From Sphingomonas sp. BK345 (GTDB lineage: Bacteria > Pseudomonadota > Alphaproteobacteria > Sphingomonadales > Sphingomonadaceae), in assembly GCF_014193845.1 (NCBI RefSeq), contig NZ_JACHZX010000003.1, positions 372,001-436,000 of the forward strand: DNA of 64,000 nucleotides, read 5' to 3'. The notes under the pieces are model-generated. The model saw nothing but the letters and a program-made list of their open reading frames with translations. It was not told the origin of the DNA and did not search any database. The translations under genes and the position numbers were made by a program. This document shows, one piece after another, positions 8,485 to 22,271 of this stretch (position 1 is the first letter of the stretch; each line of letters opens with the position of its first letter).

Positions 8485-9032
8485 AGGAGGCCTTTCCAAT
8501 GTTAGGGCTCCCGCAGCCCGTTGCGACCCGCGCCGGCAAGCACCGCGGAACGGACTGACGAGGGGAGCAGAAGGTTTGACGTCTCCAGGGACGCGAGAAC
8601 GAATGCGCCCGTGCCGGTCTCATATAGCAACTCGGCAACAAAATTTCCAGCCCCATTGGGGCAGGGAGGCTGACGCGAGGGAACCTTTTTACAGTTTCGC
8701 GTCACCCGGTGCGGCGAGATGACCCGTTCCGGTGCGATTGGAGCGTGGTCCGCCGAATCGGAAACACGAGCGTGCGCCTGCGCCAGCGCAGGGCCACGAA
8801 CGCCGCGTCCGCTACCCCGAGGCTCCAGCTTTCGCGGGAAACCTTTGCAAAACCCACTCGTCATCCCGGACTTGGTCCGGGATCCACCGGGCCGCAAACA
8901 CATAACGCGTTGCTTTCGCGGTGAAGTGGATCCCGGAACAAGTCCGGGATGACGGAAGAGGAGGAACGTTCCGCAACTTTCGCAAAGGTCCCGCTCTCGT
9001 CGGAGCACGCTCCCGCTACAATGGGTCAGACC
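8485..9032. other. 548-base gene-free interval upstream of cdnL
   Basis: No convincing coding sequence on either strand. It contains the cdnL promoter region at the left and a 97-bp type A palindrome at 8859-8954. Two C/G-rich stretches (CGGAGCACGCTCCCGCTAC at 9001 and GATTGGAGCGTGGTCCG near 8737) are partly complementary but not convincingly paired. Nothing else is recognisable. Confidence 0.6.
8859..8954. repeat. type A palindromic element, copy 2 (96 bp)
   Basis: Left arm CGTCATCCCGGACTTGGTCC and right arm GGAACAAGTCCGGGATGACGG enclose the conserved middle (GCGTTGCTTTCGCGGTGAAGTGGAT). It is the same family as the copies at 6278, 16661, 18226, 25133, 53464 and 56078. Confidence 0.85.
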
Positions 9033-10592
9033 CTAGCCGGCACTCGGCGGGCGGAAGAAGCCCGCCGGGAAGGGCGCCTGACGCGGCCCCTTCGGATCGC
9101 GCAGGTCGTTGCGCACGCCCGCGTCGGCGCTGAGCGGTATCGCCATGCCGCCGGTCGTCTCGAGCAGCGCGAACAGCTTGCCGCTCATCCGCGCGGCGAG
9201 GTCCTCGTGGCCGGGCCGCGCCAGCAGATTGTTGCTCTCGTGCGGGTCCGCGGCGAGGTCGTACAGCTCGTCGAGGTCCCAGATGCCGTGAAAGTGCATG
9301 TATTTGTAGCGATCCTCGCGGAGCGCGTGGACGGTCGGGGTCTGCGGGAAGTTGCGCTCCCAATAATATTCGTAGAGCAATTCACGCCGCCACGGCACCG
9401 CGCCGCCGCGGGCGAGCGGCAGCATGTTCGCGCCCGCCATGTCCGCGGGCGCGCACAGCCCGGCGGCGGCGAGCATGGTCGGCGCGACGTCGATGTTGGC
9501 GACCACCTGCTCGACCACGCTGCCCGCGGGAAACAGCGAGGGGCAGCGCGCCAGCATCGGCACGCGCATTGATTCTTCGTACGCGGCGCGCTTGTCGATC
9601 AGCCCGTGCTCGCCGAACATGAAGCCGTTGTCGCCCATGTAGAGGATCAGCGTATCGTCGAGCTCGCCGCGCTTCTCGAGCAGGTCCATGATCCGCGCCA
9701 GCCCCTCGTCGACCGCGAGCAACGTCTCCATGTAGCGCTTGTAATAGTCGCCGATGTCGAGCGTGCCGTGATAGGGGTAGCCGACGCCGTGCCAGCTGTT
9801 GCGCTGGTTCTCGACCCACATCGGCCGCCCCGCCACGCCCGGCTTCATCGACGCCGGGTAGCGGAAGGTCTCCTTGTCGTAGCGGCCCCTGTGGCGCTCG
9901 GCCGGGATGAACTCGGAGTGCACCGCCTTGTGCGCGAGGTGCATCATCCACGGCTTGCCCGTGGGCCGCTCGCCGAGCCAGTCGAGCGCGTACTCGGTCA
10001 GCTCGTCGGTGATATAGCCCTTCTGCGGCACCTTCCGCCCGTCGACGTTGAGCCCGTTCGCCTCGGGCAGATAGCTGCCCTGGCCGCGAAAGCTGACCCA
10101 GCGGTCGAAACCGGGCTGGGGCGAGTCGCCCTCCTCGCCCATGTGCCATTTGCCGATGAAGGCGGTGTCATAGCCGGCGGCCTGGAGGTACTCGGGGTAA
10201 TAGACCAGCCCGGGCGGGATCGGGTGGTTGTTGTCCACCACCTTGTGCTGATGCGCGTACAGGCCGGTGAAGATCGAGGCGCGGCTCGGCGAGCAGAGGG
10301 CGGTGGTGACGAAGGCGTTGCGGAAATGCGTGCCCTCGCGCGCCAGCCGGTCGAGCGTCGGTGTGTCGCCGAAATCCTGTGCCTTCATGAAGCCCATCGC
10401 GTCGTAGCGATGGTCGTCGGTCAGCACGAAGAGGATGTTGCGCGGCTTCGTGCCGGGCACGCGCGCGAGCCGGCGCGAGCGGCGCGGCGCGGGCGTCGCC
10501 GCCTCCGCCGCGCTCGCCGCCCAGCTGTACAGTCCGAACGCGCCCCCGGTCCCAGCCAGCAATACGCCGCGTCGCGTTGCGTCGTCAGTCAT
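9033..10592 (-). CDS. exported type I sulfatase
   Basis: This 519-residue sulfatase has a Tat-like leader ("ATRRGVLLAGTGG"). The metal-binding "NILFVLTDDHRYDAMG" is followed by the formylglycine signature C100-S-P-S-R, so it needs a maturase acting in trans or on export. A second conserved block, "ILYMGDNGFMFGEHG", supplies metal ligands. The ATG lies 2 bases beyond the stop of the TonB receptor gene, so the two are an operon. This suggests uptake and desulfation of the same compound, such as a sulfated sugar or aryl/alkyl sulfate. The exact substrate cannot be inferred. Confidence 0.9.
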   Translation of the reverse strand: MTDDATRRGVLLAGTGGAFGLYSWAASAAEAATPAPRRSRRLARVPGTKPRNILFVLTDDHRYDAMGFMKAQDFGDTPTLDRLAREGTHFRNAFVTTALCSPSRASIFTGLYAHQHKVVDNNHPIPPGLVYYPEYLQAAGYDTAFIGKWHMGEEGDSPQPGFDRWVSFRGQGSYLPEANGLNVDGRKVPQKGYITDELTEYALDWLGERPTGKPWMMHLAHKAVHSEFIPAERHRGRYDKETFRYPASMKPGVAGRPMWVENQRNSWHGVGYPYHGTLDIGDYYKRYMETLLAVDEGLARIMDLLEKRGELDDTLILYMGDNGFMFGEHGLIDKRAAYEESMRVPMLARCPSLFPAGSVVEQVVANIDVAPTMLAAAGLCAPADMAGANMLPLARGGAVPWRRELLYEYYWERNFPQTPTVHALREDRYKYMHFHGIWDLDELYDLAADPHESNNLLARPGHEDLAARMSGKLFALLETTGGMAIPLSADAGVRNDLRDPKGPRQAPFPAGFFRPPSAG

Positions 10593-10594
10593 CC

Positions 10595-12931
<2,337 letters not shown>

Positions 12932-12995
12932 GGAAACTCCCCTCTACGATCAATGTGCTTGTAAAAGCCGAGTTCGTCGATGGGGAATAAAGAAG

Positions 12996-13016
12996 CGCAT
13001 GCACCGCATGCATGCG
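12996..13016 (-). promoter_or_regulatory. CGCATGC-N7-GCATGCG operator candidate upstream of receptor-sulfatase operon
   Basis: A perfect 7-bp inverted repeat with a third overlapping GCATGC inside the spacer. It lies 65 bases upstream of the receptor ATG, within the expected promoter region. The cognate regulator is not in the window. Confidence 0.45.
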
Positions 13017-13036
13017 GGCTTTAGTGCTGCGCGCTA

Positions 13037-13230
13037 GATCCTCCCCGCACGGCGGGGAGGGGGACCGCCGGCCGCAGGCCGGTGGTGGAGGGGGCTCTGC
13101 GCGGGCGAGTCGCTCAGTTGATCGCGTTCCTGCAAAGTAGCGCGCTTGCTGTGCGCAGCGAGCGTGGCGTTCGCGGAGACCCCCCTCCGTCAGCGCTGCG
13201 CGCTGCCACTGCCCCTTGCAGGGGAGGATC
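13037..13230. repeat. type B intergenic palindromic repeat, copy 2 (long form)
   Basis: It opens GATCCTCCCCGCACGGCGGG and closes CTTGCAGGGGAGGATC, with an inner pair GGTGGAGGGGG / CCCCCCTCCGTC. It carries about 55 extra bases in the centre compared with the copies at 2128 and 20276. The rest of the gap 12932-13252 contains only the upstream region of the receptor gene. Confidence 0.7.
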
Positions 13231-13252
13231 TCGCGTTTCGCCCGACGATCCG

Positions 13253-13792
13253 CTACTCCCCGTCCGGCCCCAGCGTCGGGTCGATATCCCGCGGGCGGAC
13301 AAAGCGCGTCAGCGTCGCGCCGCCCTGCGCCACCGCGCGCCAATCAGTCGCCGCGAAGGTCATCTCGGCCAGCGTGGCAGTCGGATACTTCTCCTCCACC
13401 GCGTCGCGCAGCCCGCCCGGCGCGTCGGGCACCAGCGTGAGCACCAGTTCCGCCAACCCGGGATTGTGGCCGATCAGCAGCAGCGTCTCCGCCGCGTTGT
13501 CCTGCTCGTGCACCAGGTCGAGCAATGTCGCCGCCGAGGCGAGATACAACCGCCGATCCCACTCCGGCGCCAGCGCGCGGCCGAGCCCGCGCTCGAGCTC
13601 GCCGAGCGTCTCGCGCACGCGCACCGCGGGAGAGGCGAGCACGCGGTCGAAGTCGAGCCCGATCGCCCTGATCTCGCGCCCCATCGCCTGTGCGGCGCGG
13701 CGTCCCTTGCCGTTGAGCGGGCGGTCGAGGTCGCGCGGCACGGCATCGTCCCAGCCCGACTTGGCGTGGCGCAGCAGCGTCAGCGTCTTCAT
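13253..13792 (-). CDS. SixA-like histidine phosphatase
   Basis: This 179-residue protein opens with "MKTLTLLRHAKSGWDD", the RHG-type catalytic motif (here Arg-His-Ala) of the histidine phosphatase superfamily. The second catalytic block "LLIGHNPGL" is present near residue 110. Size and motifs match SixA, which dephosphorylates phosphohistidine on HPt or PTS proteins in the cytoplasm. Its ATG overlaps the stop of the upstream helicase gene by four bases (ATGA), so the two are translationally coupled. Confidence 0.85.
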   Translation of the reverse strand: MKTLTLLRHAKSGWDDAVPRDLDRPLNGKGRRAAQAMGREIRAIGLDFDRVLASPAVRVRETLGELERGLGRALAPEWDRRLYLASAATLLDLVHEQDNAAETLLLIGHNPGLAELVLTLVPDAPGGLRDAVEEKYPTATLAEMTFAATDWRAVAQGGATLTRFVRPRDIDPTLGPDGE

Positions 13793-16530
13793 TCGGGCAG
13801 CTCCGCTCGGGCGTCGTCGAGGTCGGCCTCATGCCCGATCGGCCCCGCCGTGGAAAGCCGCTGCCGCACGCGATTCACCGCCTCGTCCAGCGGCACGCGG
13901 GACACTCTGACGCCTTGCGGGAAGGCGTCGAGCAGCCGCGACGGCATCGCCGCCGACAGCAGCACGAACATGCCGGCGTCGTCGCCGCGCCGGATCAGCC
14001 GCCCGAACGCCTGCGCCAGCCGCGCGCGCACGATGCGGTCGTCATAGGCGCTGCCGCCCCCGGCGAGCCGGCGGGCGGCGTGGAGCACGGTGGGCTTGGG
14101 CCAGGGCACGCCCTCCATCACCACCAGCCGCAGCGACTGGCCGGGCACGTCGACGCCGTCGCGCAGCGCGTCGGTGCCGAGCAGGCTGGCGTGGGGATCG
14201 TCGCGGAAGATGTCGACCAACGTGCCCGTGTCGATCGGGTCGACGTGCTGCGCGTGGAGCGGCAGCCCGGCGCGCGCGAGCCGGTCGGCGACGCGCGCGT
14301 GAACCGCGCGCAGCCGGCGGATCGCGGTGAACAGCCCGAGCGCGCCGCCGCCCGACGCCTCGATCAGCCGCGCATAGGCGTTGGCGAGCGCGGGCACGTC
14401 GCCGCGCTTGATATCGGTGACGATCACCACCTCGGCGTTGCGCGCATAGTCGAACGGGCTCGGCGCGGTGAAGCGGCCCGGCGCGCGCTGGAGGTGCGGC
14501 GCGCCGACGCGCGCCTCGGCGGTCTCCCAGTCGCCCCCTGCGGTCAGCGTCGCCGAGGTGACGAGCGCGCCGTGGGCGGGCTTGAGCACGGTCTCGGCGA
14601 AGGGCAGCGTCGGGTCGAGCCAGCGACGGTGCAGCCCGATGTCATATTCGCGCCCCTCGCCGCGCTCGACCGCGAGCCAGTCGACGTGGCGCGGGTCGGC
14701 CGGCCCGCCGACGCGCGCGAGCAGCGCCAGCCACGCCGCGACCGTCTCGGCGCGCCAGCCGAGCGAGGCGATCGCGCCCTCGACCCGCGCGCGCGCCGGC
14801 GCGTCCATCCAGTCGGGCGCGTCGGCGAGCACCGCCTCCAGCCTCTTGCCCAGCGCCACCATCGGCCGCACCAACGAATCAAGCGCGTGCGCGGCGGGTG
14901 CCGCGGCCTCGATCAACTCGGGGGTCGGTTCGGCTAGCTCGGTCTCCAGGCCGTAGCCCGCGTCGGCGTCCTGCTCGGCGCGCGCATAGGCGACCCCACG
15001 CACGGCGGCGAGCAAGGTCTCGATCGCGCCGAACGGCTGTCCCTCGGCGACTCGCTGGAGCCACCCGTCGGCGGCGAGCGCCCCCGCCGCGGCGACGATC
15101 TCGGTGATCGCGCGCGCGCCCTGCTCGTCGTAGCTGGCGAGGTCGGACAGTCGCGCCTGGAGCCCGCGCCGCCGCCCGCGTGCGTTGCCCTCGGGGCCGA
15201 CGATCCAGCGGCGCAGCTCGATCGTCTCCTGCCCGGTCAGGGCGGTGCCGAACATCGCGTCGGCGGCGTCGAACAGGTGATGCCCCTCGTCGAACACGTA
15301 GCGTGTCGGCCGCGTGGCGGTCTCGCGCCCGCGCGCGGCGTTGACCATCACCAGCGCGTGGTTGGCGATGACGAGGTCCGCCTCGGCCGAGGCGCGCGCG
15401 GCGCGCTCGATGAAGCAGCGGCGATAGTGCGGGCAGCCGGCATAGACGCACTCGCCGCGCCGGTCGGTCAGCGCCGCCGAGCCGTTGCGGCGGAAGAGCG
15501 TGACGAGCCAGCCGGGCAGGTCGCCCCCGACCATGTCGCCGTCGTCGCTATAGGCTGCCCAGCGCGCCACCAGATGTGCCAGGATCGCGGCACGCCCGGC
15601 GAACCCGCCCTGGAGCGCGTCCTCGAGGTTGAGCAGGCAGAGGTAGTTCTCGCGGCCCTTGCGGGTCACCACGCGCGCCTTGCGCACCGCACGATCGGGG
15701 TGGAGCCGCCGCGTCTCATGCCCCAGCTGGCGCTGGAGCGCCTTGGTGTAGGTGGAGATCCACACCGCGCCGCCGGCCTGCTCGGCCCACAGGCTCGCGG
15801 GAGCGAGATAGCCGAGCGTCTTGCCGATCCCGGTCCCCGCCTCGGCGAGCACCAGATTGGGCATGTCGCGCGCCATCCGCGGCGCGAAGGCGGCTGCGGC
15901 GGCGGCGGCATAAGCGCGCTGGCCGGTGCGCAGCTCGGCGCCGCTGCCGACGAGCGCCGCGAGCCGGTCGAGCACCGCGGCGTCGTCGAGCGTCACCGCG
16001 CGCGGCGCGGGGCGCGGCGCGGCCTCCTGCCACTCGGGCAGGCGCGAGAACAGCCAGCGCTCGTGCTGCGCCGGCTTGGCGATCCGCGGCGCGACGATCG
16101 GTGCCCAAGGCCAGCGCGCGCGGGTGAGCGACTGCGCCGCGGTCCAGGCGCCCTCGCGCTCGGGCCAGTCGCTCGCCTGCGTCACCGCGAGCAGCTTCTC
16201 GGCGGCCGCGGCAAGGAAGGCGGCGACGCCCTCGTCGCGCGCGGGGGCGTCGAGCCCGCTCACCTGCGCGATCCCGCGCGGGGTGGGCACCGCGAAGCGC
16301 GCGGGATGGAGGAAGGCGAACAGCTCGAGCAGGTCGAGCCCGGACAGCTCGGCGTAGCCGAGCCGCTGCGCCACCAGCGGCGCGTTGAGCAGGATGACCG
16401 GCGTGTCGGCGGCGAGCCGGATCGCCTCGCCACGCGACAGCGCGCGCGTCTCGCCGCCGCGCGCCACCCACACGCCCGAGTGGCTGGCATGGAGCGCGGG
16501 ATGCGGCAGCGCGGGAAAGGGCGACGTCAC
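13789..16530 (-). CDS. DinG/Rad3-type ATP-dependent DNA helicase
   Basis: This superfamily 2 helicase of about 913 residues has Walker A "AEAGTGIGKTLGYL" and a D-E-G-H box. Between them is a Cys cluster ("CVYAGCPHYRRCF" plus the earlier "NYLCLLN") that fits the [4Fe-4S] domain of DinG/XPD helicases. The C-terminal helicase motif is "QAFGRLIRRGDDAGMFVLL". These enzymes unwind DNA 5'-3' at R-loops or damaged forks. GTG at 16530 is preferred because the conserved N-terminus starts there; a GTG at 16575 would add 15 residues. Neither start has a strong ribosome binding site. Confidence 0.88.
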   Translation of the reverse strand: MTSPFPALPHPALHASHSGVWVARGGETRALSRGEAIRLAADTPVILLNAPLVAQRLGYAELSGLDLLELFAFLHPARFAVPTPRGIAQVSGLDAPARDEGVAAFLAAAAEKLLAVTQASDWPEREGAWTAAQSLTRARWPWAPIVAPRIAKPAQHERWLFSRLPEWQEAAPRPAPRAVTLDDAAVLDRLAALVGSGAELRTGQRAYAAAAAAAFAPRMARDMPNLVLAEAGTGIGKTLGYLAPASLWAEQAGGAVWISTYTKALQRQLGHETRRLHPDRAVRKARVVTRKGRENYLCLLNLEDALQGGFAGRAAILAHLVARWAAYSDDGDMVGGDLPGWLVTLFRRNGSAALTDRRGECVYAGCPHYRRCFIERAARASAEADLVIANHALVMVNAARGRETATRPTRYVFDEGHHLFDAADAMFGTALTGQETIELRRWIVGPEGNARGRRRGLQARLSDLASYDEQGARAITEIVAAAGALAADGWLQRVAEGQPFGAIETLLAAVRGVAYARAEQDADAGYGLETELAEPTPELIEAAAPAAHALDSLVRPMVALGKRLEAVLADAPDWMDAPARARVEGAIASLGWRAETVAAWLALLARVGGPADPRHVDWLAVERGEGREYDIGLHRRWLDPTLPFAETVLKPAHGALVTSATLTAGGDWETAEARVGAPHLQRAPGRFTAPSPFDYARNAEVVIVTDIKRGDVPALANAYARLIEASGGGALGLFTAIRRLRAVHARVADRLARAGLPLHAQHVDPIDTGTLVDIFRDDPHASLLGTDALRDGVDVPGQSLRLVVMEGVPWPKPTVLHAARRLAGGGSAYDDRIVRARLAQAFGRLIRRGDDAGMFVLLSAAMPSRLLDAFPQGVRVSRVPLDEAVNRVRQRLSTAGPIGHEADLDDARAELPE

Positions 16531-16660
16531 GCTCCCGCTGTGCGCCACGCGGAACAGATCGGCAACCGCAAACACGGGACGGTGCCGAGTCCGTTGCCGC
16601 GAGGAAGATCGCGAGGAGAAACGCTGCGATGAGTGGAGCCCCTTTGCCCCACTACCTGAC

Positions 16661-16757
16661 CGTCATCCCGGACTTGTTCCGGGATCCACCCGTCCGCGCA
16701 CTCATCGGCCACTGAGAAGGCGGCGCGGTGGATCCCGGACCAATTCCGGAATGACGA
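16661..16757. repeat. 97-bp type A palindromic element, copy 3
   Basis: Left arm CGTCATCCCGGACTTGTTCC and right arm GGACCAATTCCGGAATGACG, with two mismatches against the consensus. It sits in the divergent gap between the DinG-type helicase and sucC. The remainder of this gap shows only the sucC leader. Confidence 0.82.
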
Positions 16758-16939
16758 ACGGGTAGGGGGTGCTCGCGTCGGTGCCTGGGCTTCCCCGAGA
16801 GGCGCTCATTCACCCTATTGCTATCGCCTCGCAACTGCGGTGACTCACCCAGAAACGATAACCCCGGGGTGGATTCCCCGGCCGCAAGCGCCTAAGGCAC
16901 GCTCCAGTCTAGTCTGTCCTGCTGTCTCGGAGACCGCGC

Positions 16940-18139
<1,200 letters not shown>

Positions 18140-18147
18140 GGGGAGAT

Positions 18148-18178
18148 GGGGCGGCGCCTGTTGGGGCCGCCCCTTTTT
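18148..18178 (+). terminator. Rho-independent terminator of sucC
   Basis: GGGGCGGC (18148-18155) pairs with GCCGCCCC (18166-18173) and is followed directly by TTTTT. It lies 9 bases after the sucC stop codon, supporting separate transcription of etfBA. Confidence 0.88.
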
Positions 18179-18225
18179 CTCTCGCGATCGGCACCCGGGT
18201 CCATACCGTTTTCCCGGCTCTCTGC

Positions 18226-18322
18226 CGTCATCCCGGACTTGGTCCGGGATCCACCCTTCCGCGCCCTCATCGGCCGCTGGGTACGCGGCACGGTGGATCC
18301 CGGACCAAGTCCGGGATGACGG
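18226..18322. repeat. 97-bp type A palindromic element, copy 4
   Basis: Perfect arms CGTCATCCCGGACTTGGTCC / GGACCAAGTCCGGGATGACG enclose the usual middle. It lies between the sucC terminator and etfB. The rest of this gap (to 18575) should hold the etfBA promoter, but no clear -35/-10 pair stands out. Confidence 0.87.
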
Positions 18323-18575
18323 TTGGGTATGAGCCAAGGCGTAGCGCGCTCCTGCGTCGTCTCTCCACCAGGACGTCGCCGATTGCCGCGGCACGACGCG
18401 AAAATCACCCACCCTCGCCACCATGTCCGCGCCCCGCGCGTTGACGCCGCGAACGCTGCCGCTACGGCAACCGCGCTTTCCGTACTGAACTTGCGAAAAG
18501 CGCGGAAAACCGCCATGTGGAGCCCATAACGGGGCCGCGAACGCGCGCCCCGACCGCAGGATCGGAAGGACGCTG

Positions 18576-19325
18576 ATGAAGGTCTTGGTGCCGGTCAAGC
18601 GCGTGCTTGACTATAACGTGAAACCCCGTGTGAAGGCGGACGGCTCGGGCGTCGACCTCGCCAACGTCAAGATGAGCATGAACCCCTTCGACGAGATCGC
18701 GGTCGAGGAGGCGATCCGGCTCAAGGAGAAGGGGACCGTCACCGAGATCGTCGCGGTCTCGATCGGCGAGCTCAAGGCGCAGGACACGCTGCGCACCGCG
18801 CTGGCGATGGGCGCCGATCGCGCCATCCTCGTCACCAGCGACACCAAGGTCGAGCCGCTCGGCGTCGCCAAGATCCTTGCCAAGATCGTCGCGGAGGAGC
18901 AGCCGCAGCTCGTCATCCTCGGCAAGCAGGCGATCGACGACGACAACAACCAGACCGGCCAGATGCTGGCCGCGTTGCTCGGCTGGGGCCAGGCGACCTT
19001 CGCCTCCAAGGTGGAGCTGAGCGCCGAGGCGGTGACGGTGACGCGCGAAGTCGACGGCGGGCTCGAGACCGATCGCTACACGCTCCCCGCGATCGTGACG
19101 ACCGACCTGCGCCTCAACGAGCCGCGCTACGCCTCGCTGCCCAACATCATGAAGGCCAAGTCGAAGCCGCTCGCGACCAAGACCGCCGCCGACATCGGCG
19201 TCGACGTCGCGCCGCGGCTCACCACGGTGAAGGTGGCCGAGCCGGCCAAGCGCACCGCGGGCGTCAAGGTCGCCGACGTCGACGAGCTGGCAGGCAAGCT
19301 CAAGTCGCTCGGCATCGCGAAGTAA
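18576..19325 (+). CDS. etfB: electron transfer flavoprotein subunit beta
   Basis: This 249-residue protein opens "[20 protein letters not shown]" and carries the EtfB AMP-binding region ("[19 protein letters not shown]"). With EtfA it forms a soluble FAD/AMP heterodimer. The dimer takes electrons from acyl-CoA and other dehydrogenases and passes them to ETF-ubiquinone oxidoreductase. GGAAGGA lies 7 bases upstream. Only 11 bases separate it from etfA. Confidence 0.96.
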   Translation: MKVLVPVKRVLDYNVKPRVKADGSGVDLANVKMSMNPFDEIAVEEAIRLKEKGTVTEIVAVSIGELKAQDTLRTALAMGADRAILVTSDTKVEPLGVAKILAKIVAEEQPQLVILGKQAIDDDNNQTGQMLAALLGWGQATFASKVELSAEAVTVTREVDGGLETDRYTLPAIVTTDLRLNEPRYASLPNIMKAKSKPLATKTAADIGVDVAPRLTTVKVAEPAKRTAGVKVADVDELAGKLKSLGIAK

Positions 19326-19336
19326 GGGAGCGCAGC

Positions 19337-20266
19337 ATGAAGACTCTGGTTTGGGTCGAGCACGACGGCCAGTCCGTCAAGGACGCCACGCTCAGCGCGG
19401 TGACCGCGGCGGCCAAGCTCGGCGAGGTCCACCTGCTGGTCGCAGGGCAGGGCGTCGACGGCGTCGCGCAGGCGGCCGCCAAGATCGCGGGCGTGGGCAA
19501 GGTTCATGTCGCTGACGACGCCGCCTATGCGCACCAGCTCGCCGAGAATGTCGCGCCGCTGGTGGTCGAGCTGATGGGGCACCACGACGCTTTCGTCGCC
19601 CCCGCCACCACCACCGGCAAGGCGATCGCGCCGCGCGTCGCCGCTCTGCTCGACGTCATGCAGATCAGCGACGTGCTGTCGGTCGAGGGCGAGGACACGT
19701 TCACCCGCCCGATCTACGCCGGCAATGCGATCGCCACGGTGCAGACGCGCGACGCCAAGAAGGTGCTGACGGTGCGCGGCACCGCCTTCGAGAAGGCGTC
19801 CCCCGAGGGCGGCAGCGGCACGATCGAGGCGGTGGCGGCCACCGGTGACACCGGGCTGGCGACCTTCGAGGGCGCGGAGATCGCGGCGCTGACCCGCCCC
19901 GAGCTGACCAGCGCGCGCGTGATCGTCTCGGGCGGGCGCGCGCTCGGCTCGGGCGAGAAGTTCCACGAGCTGATCGAGCCGCTCGCCGACAAGCTCGGCG
20001 CGGCGGTGGGCGCGAGCCGCGCCGCGGTCGACGCGGGCTATGTCCCCAACGACTATCAGGTCGGCCAGACCGGCAAGATCGTCGCGCCGGAGGTCTATGT
20101 CGCGGTCGGCATCTCGGGCGCGATCCAGCATCTCGCCGGGATGAAGGATTCCAAGATCATCGTCGCGATCAACAAGGACGAGGACGCGCCGATCTTCCAG
20201 GTCGCCGACGTCGGCCTGGTCGGCGACCTGTTCAAGATCGTCCCGGAGCTCACCGAGAAGCTGTGA
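19337..20266 (+). CDS. etfA: electron transfer flavoprotein subunit alpha
   Basis: This 309-residue protein is full length for EtfA. The C-terminal FAD-binding domain is clear: "[20 protein letters not shown]", then "[20 protein letters not shown]" and "[20 protein letters not shown]". It partners the EtfB encoded immediately upstream. GGGAGCG lies before the ATG, and the gene is the end of the etfBA operon. A type B palindrome follows 10 bases after the stop. Confidence 0.96.
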   Translation: MKTLVWVEHDGQSVKDATLSAVTAAAKLGEVHLLVAGQGVDGVAQAAAKIAGVGKVHVADDAAYAHQLAENVAPLVVELMGHHDAFVAPATTTGKAIAPRVAALLDVMQISDVLSVEGEDTFTRPIYAGNAIATVQTRDAKKVLTVRGTAFEKASPEGGSGTIEAVAATGDTGLATFEGAEIAALTRPELTSARVIVSGGRALGSGEKFHELIEPLADKLGAAVGASRAAVDAGYVPNDYQVGQTGKIVAPEVYVAVGISGAIQHLAGMKDSKIIVAINKDEDAPIFQVADVGLVGDLFKIVPELTEKL

Positions 20267-20275
20267 GACGCGCAA

Positions 20276-20415
20276 GATCCTCCCCGGCACGGGGGGGGGG
20301 ACCGCCGCGAAGCGGTGGTGGATGGGGGCATCCACAAGCGCTGCGCTGCGAGGAGAGCCCCCTCCACCACTCGCCTTTGGCGAGCGGTCCCCCTCCCCGC
20401 CGCGCGGGGAGGATC
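20276..20415. repeat. type B intergenic palindromic repeat, copy 3
   Basis: It opens GATCCTCCCCGGCACGGGGG and closes CGCGCGGGGAGGATC. Internal stem pairs are GACCGCCGCGAAGCGGTGGT and CTCGCCTTTGGCGAG. It fills the gap between etfA and the FAD-dependent protein gene. Confidence 0.75.
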
Positions 20416-20478
20416 TGCAAGGTCTGCCGCCGCCCGACTCACGTTGGCCGCTGCCCACGCGCGGTGTAAGGCGCGGCG

Positions 20479-22107
20479 ATGATCCGGCTCTCCAACCTGC
20501 GCCTGCCGCTGCGGCACGACGACGACGCGCTCCCGGCGGCGCTGCACGAGCGGCTCGGCGTCGCCGCCAACGACGTACTCGGCTGGCAGGTGGCGCGCCG
20601 CGGGCACGACGCGCGCGGGCGCGGGCGAATCGCCTTGGTCTATTCGGTCGACGTCGCACTGCGCGACGAGGCAGCGGTGATGGCGCGGCTCGGCGCCGAC
20701 AAGGACGTCCGCCCGACCCCCGACACCTCCTACCGTGCCCCCGTGCTCGCCCCTGGCGGCGGCTCGCGCCAGCGCCCGGTGGTGATCGGCGCCGGGCCGT
20801 GCGGGCTGTTCGCCGCGCTGATCCTGGCGCAGGCGGGCTTCCGCCCGATCCTGCTCGAGCGCGGCAAGGTGGTGCGCGAGCGCACCAAGGACACCTGGGG
20901 GCTGTGGCGCCGCGGCGTGCTCGTCCCCGAGTCGAACGTGCAATATGGCGAGGGCGGCGCGGGCACCTTCTCCGACGGCAAGCTCTACAGCCGCATCAAG
21001 GACCCGCGCCACCTCAACCGCAAGGTGCTCGAGGAATTCGTCGCCGCCGGCGCGCCGGCCGAGATCCTCACCGAGGCGCACCCGCACATCGGCACCTTCC
21101 GGCTGGTGACGATGGTCGAGAGCATGCGCGCGTCGATCGAGGCGCTGGGCGGCGAGTATCGCTTCTCGACGCGCGTCGACGGGCTCCACGTCGAGGCGGA
21201 CGCGCGCGGTGAGCGCCGCGTGCGCGGGCTGCACCTCCACGACGGTTCGTACCTGGAGGCGGAGCACGTCGTGCTCGCGGTCGGCCACAGCGCGCGCGAC
21301 ACGTTCGGCATGCTGGTCGAGGCGGGGGTGCATGCCGAGGCCAAGCCCTTCTCGCTGGGCGTGCGGATCGAGCATCCGCAGTCGTGGATCGATCGCGCGC
21401 GCTTCGGCGACGACGCCGGCCACCCCGCGCTGGGTGCGGCCGAATATCATATCTCGCATCACTGTTCGAACGGCCGCACCGTCTACAGCTTCTGCATGTG
21501 CCCGGGCGGCACGGTGGTCGCCGCCACCTCGGAGGTGGGACGCGTCGCCACCAACGGCATGAGCCAATATTCGCGTAACGAGCGCAACGCCAACTCCGGG
21601 CTGGTGGTCGCGATCGACCCGGCGCGCGACTATCCCGGCGACCCGCTCGCTGGCATCGCGCTCCAGCGGCACTGGGAGGAGCGCGCCTTCGTCGCCGGCG
21701 GGCGCGACTATCGCGCCCCGGCGCAGCGCGTCGGCGACTTCCTCGAGGGCCGCGCCTCAATCGCGCTGGGCAGCGTCACACCGAGCTATCGCCCGGGCGT
21801 GACGCCGACCGACCTCAGCGCCTGCCTGCCCGATTTCGCGATACAGGCGATGCGCGAGGCGCTGCCGGTGTTCGGTCGCCAGATCCGCGGCTACGACCAT
21901 CCCGACGCGGTGATGACCGGGGTGGAGACGCGCACCTCCTCGCCGGTACGCTTCACCCGCGGTGCCGACTTCCAGAGCCTCAACACCGCCGGGCTCTACC
22001 CCGCGGGGGAGGGTGCGGGCTATGCCGGCGGCATTCTCTCCGCCGCGGTCGACGGGATCAAGGTGGCCGAGGCCGTGGCGGTACGGCTGGCGGCGCAGCC
22101 GGGCTGA
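20479..22107 (+). CDS. FAD-dependent dehydrogenase-like protein (COG2509-type)
   Basis: This 542-residue flavoprotein has an N-terminal domain of about 100 residues, then the dinucleotide-binding motif "[20 protein letters not shown]". Next comes "[20 protein letters not shown]", a hallmark of this uncharacterised family. The C-terminus has the second FAD motif ("[15 protein letters not shown]"). A Cys pair in "FCMCPGG" is also typical. The family resembles the HI0933/thiazole-biosynthetic-like flavoproteins, but no substrate is established. It appears to be transcribed alone. Confidence 0.85.
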   Translation: MIRLSNLRLPLRHDDDALPAALHERLGVAANDVLGWQVARRGHDARGRGRIALVYSVDVALRDEAAVMARLGADKDVRPTPDTSYRAPVLAPGGGSRQRPVVIGAGPCGLFAALILAQAGFRPILLERGKVVRERTKDTWGLWRRGVLVPESNVQYGEGGAGTFSDGKLYSRIKDPRHLNRKVLEEFVAAGAPAEILTEAHPHIGTFRLVTMVESMRASIEALGGEYRFSTRVDGLHVEADARGERRVRGLHLHDGSYLEAEHVVLAVGHSARDTFGMLVEAGVHAEAKPFSLGVRIEHPQSWIDRARFGDDAGHPALGAAEYHISHHCSNGRTVYSFCMCPGGTVVAATSEVGRVATNGMSQYSRNERNANSGLVVAIDPARDYPGDPLAGIALQRHWEERAFVAGGRDYRAPAQRVGDFLEGRASIALGSVTPSYRPGVTPTDLSACLPDFAIQAMREALPVFGRQIRGYDHPDAVMTGVETRTSSPVRFTRGADFQSLNTAGLYPAGEGAGYAGGILSAAVDGIKVAEAVAVRLAAQPG

Positions 22108-22114
22108 TCGAAAA

Positions 22115-22206
22115 CGTGCCCCGGCGCAGGCCGGGGCCCAGGTGGGAGACGCTGATGGGTCTCACCTCCGCCTTCCCGGTTGGGCCCCGGCCTTTGCCGG
22201 GGTACG
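22115..22206. repeat. type C inverted repeat (GTGCCCCGGC ... GCCGGGGTAC)
   Basis: Left arm CGTGCCCCGGCGCAGGCCGG and right arm CCGGCCTTTGCCGGGGTACG flank a 45-base middle. It is a different family from types A and B, and only one copy is seen in this window. Confidence 0.7.
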
Positions 22207-22271
22207 AGCCCCCGCGATCGACCGACCCGCGCGGACTTAAAACCGCCCGTTTCCGCCCCTATCTCGCCGGC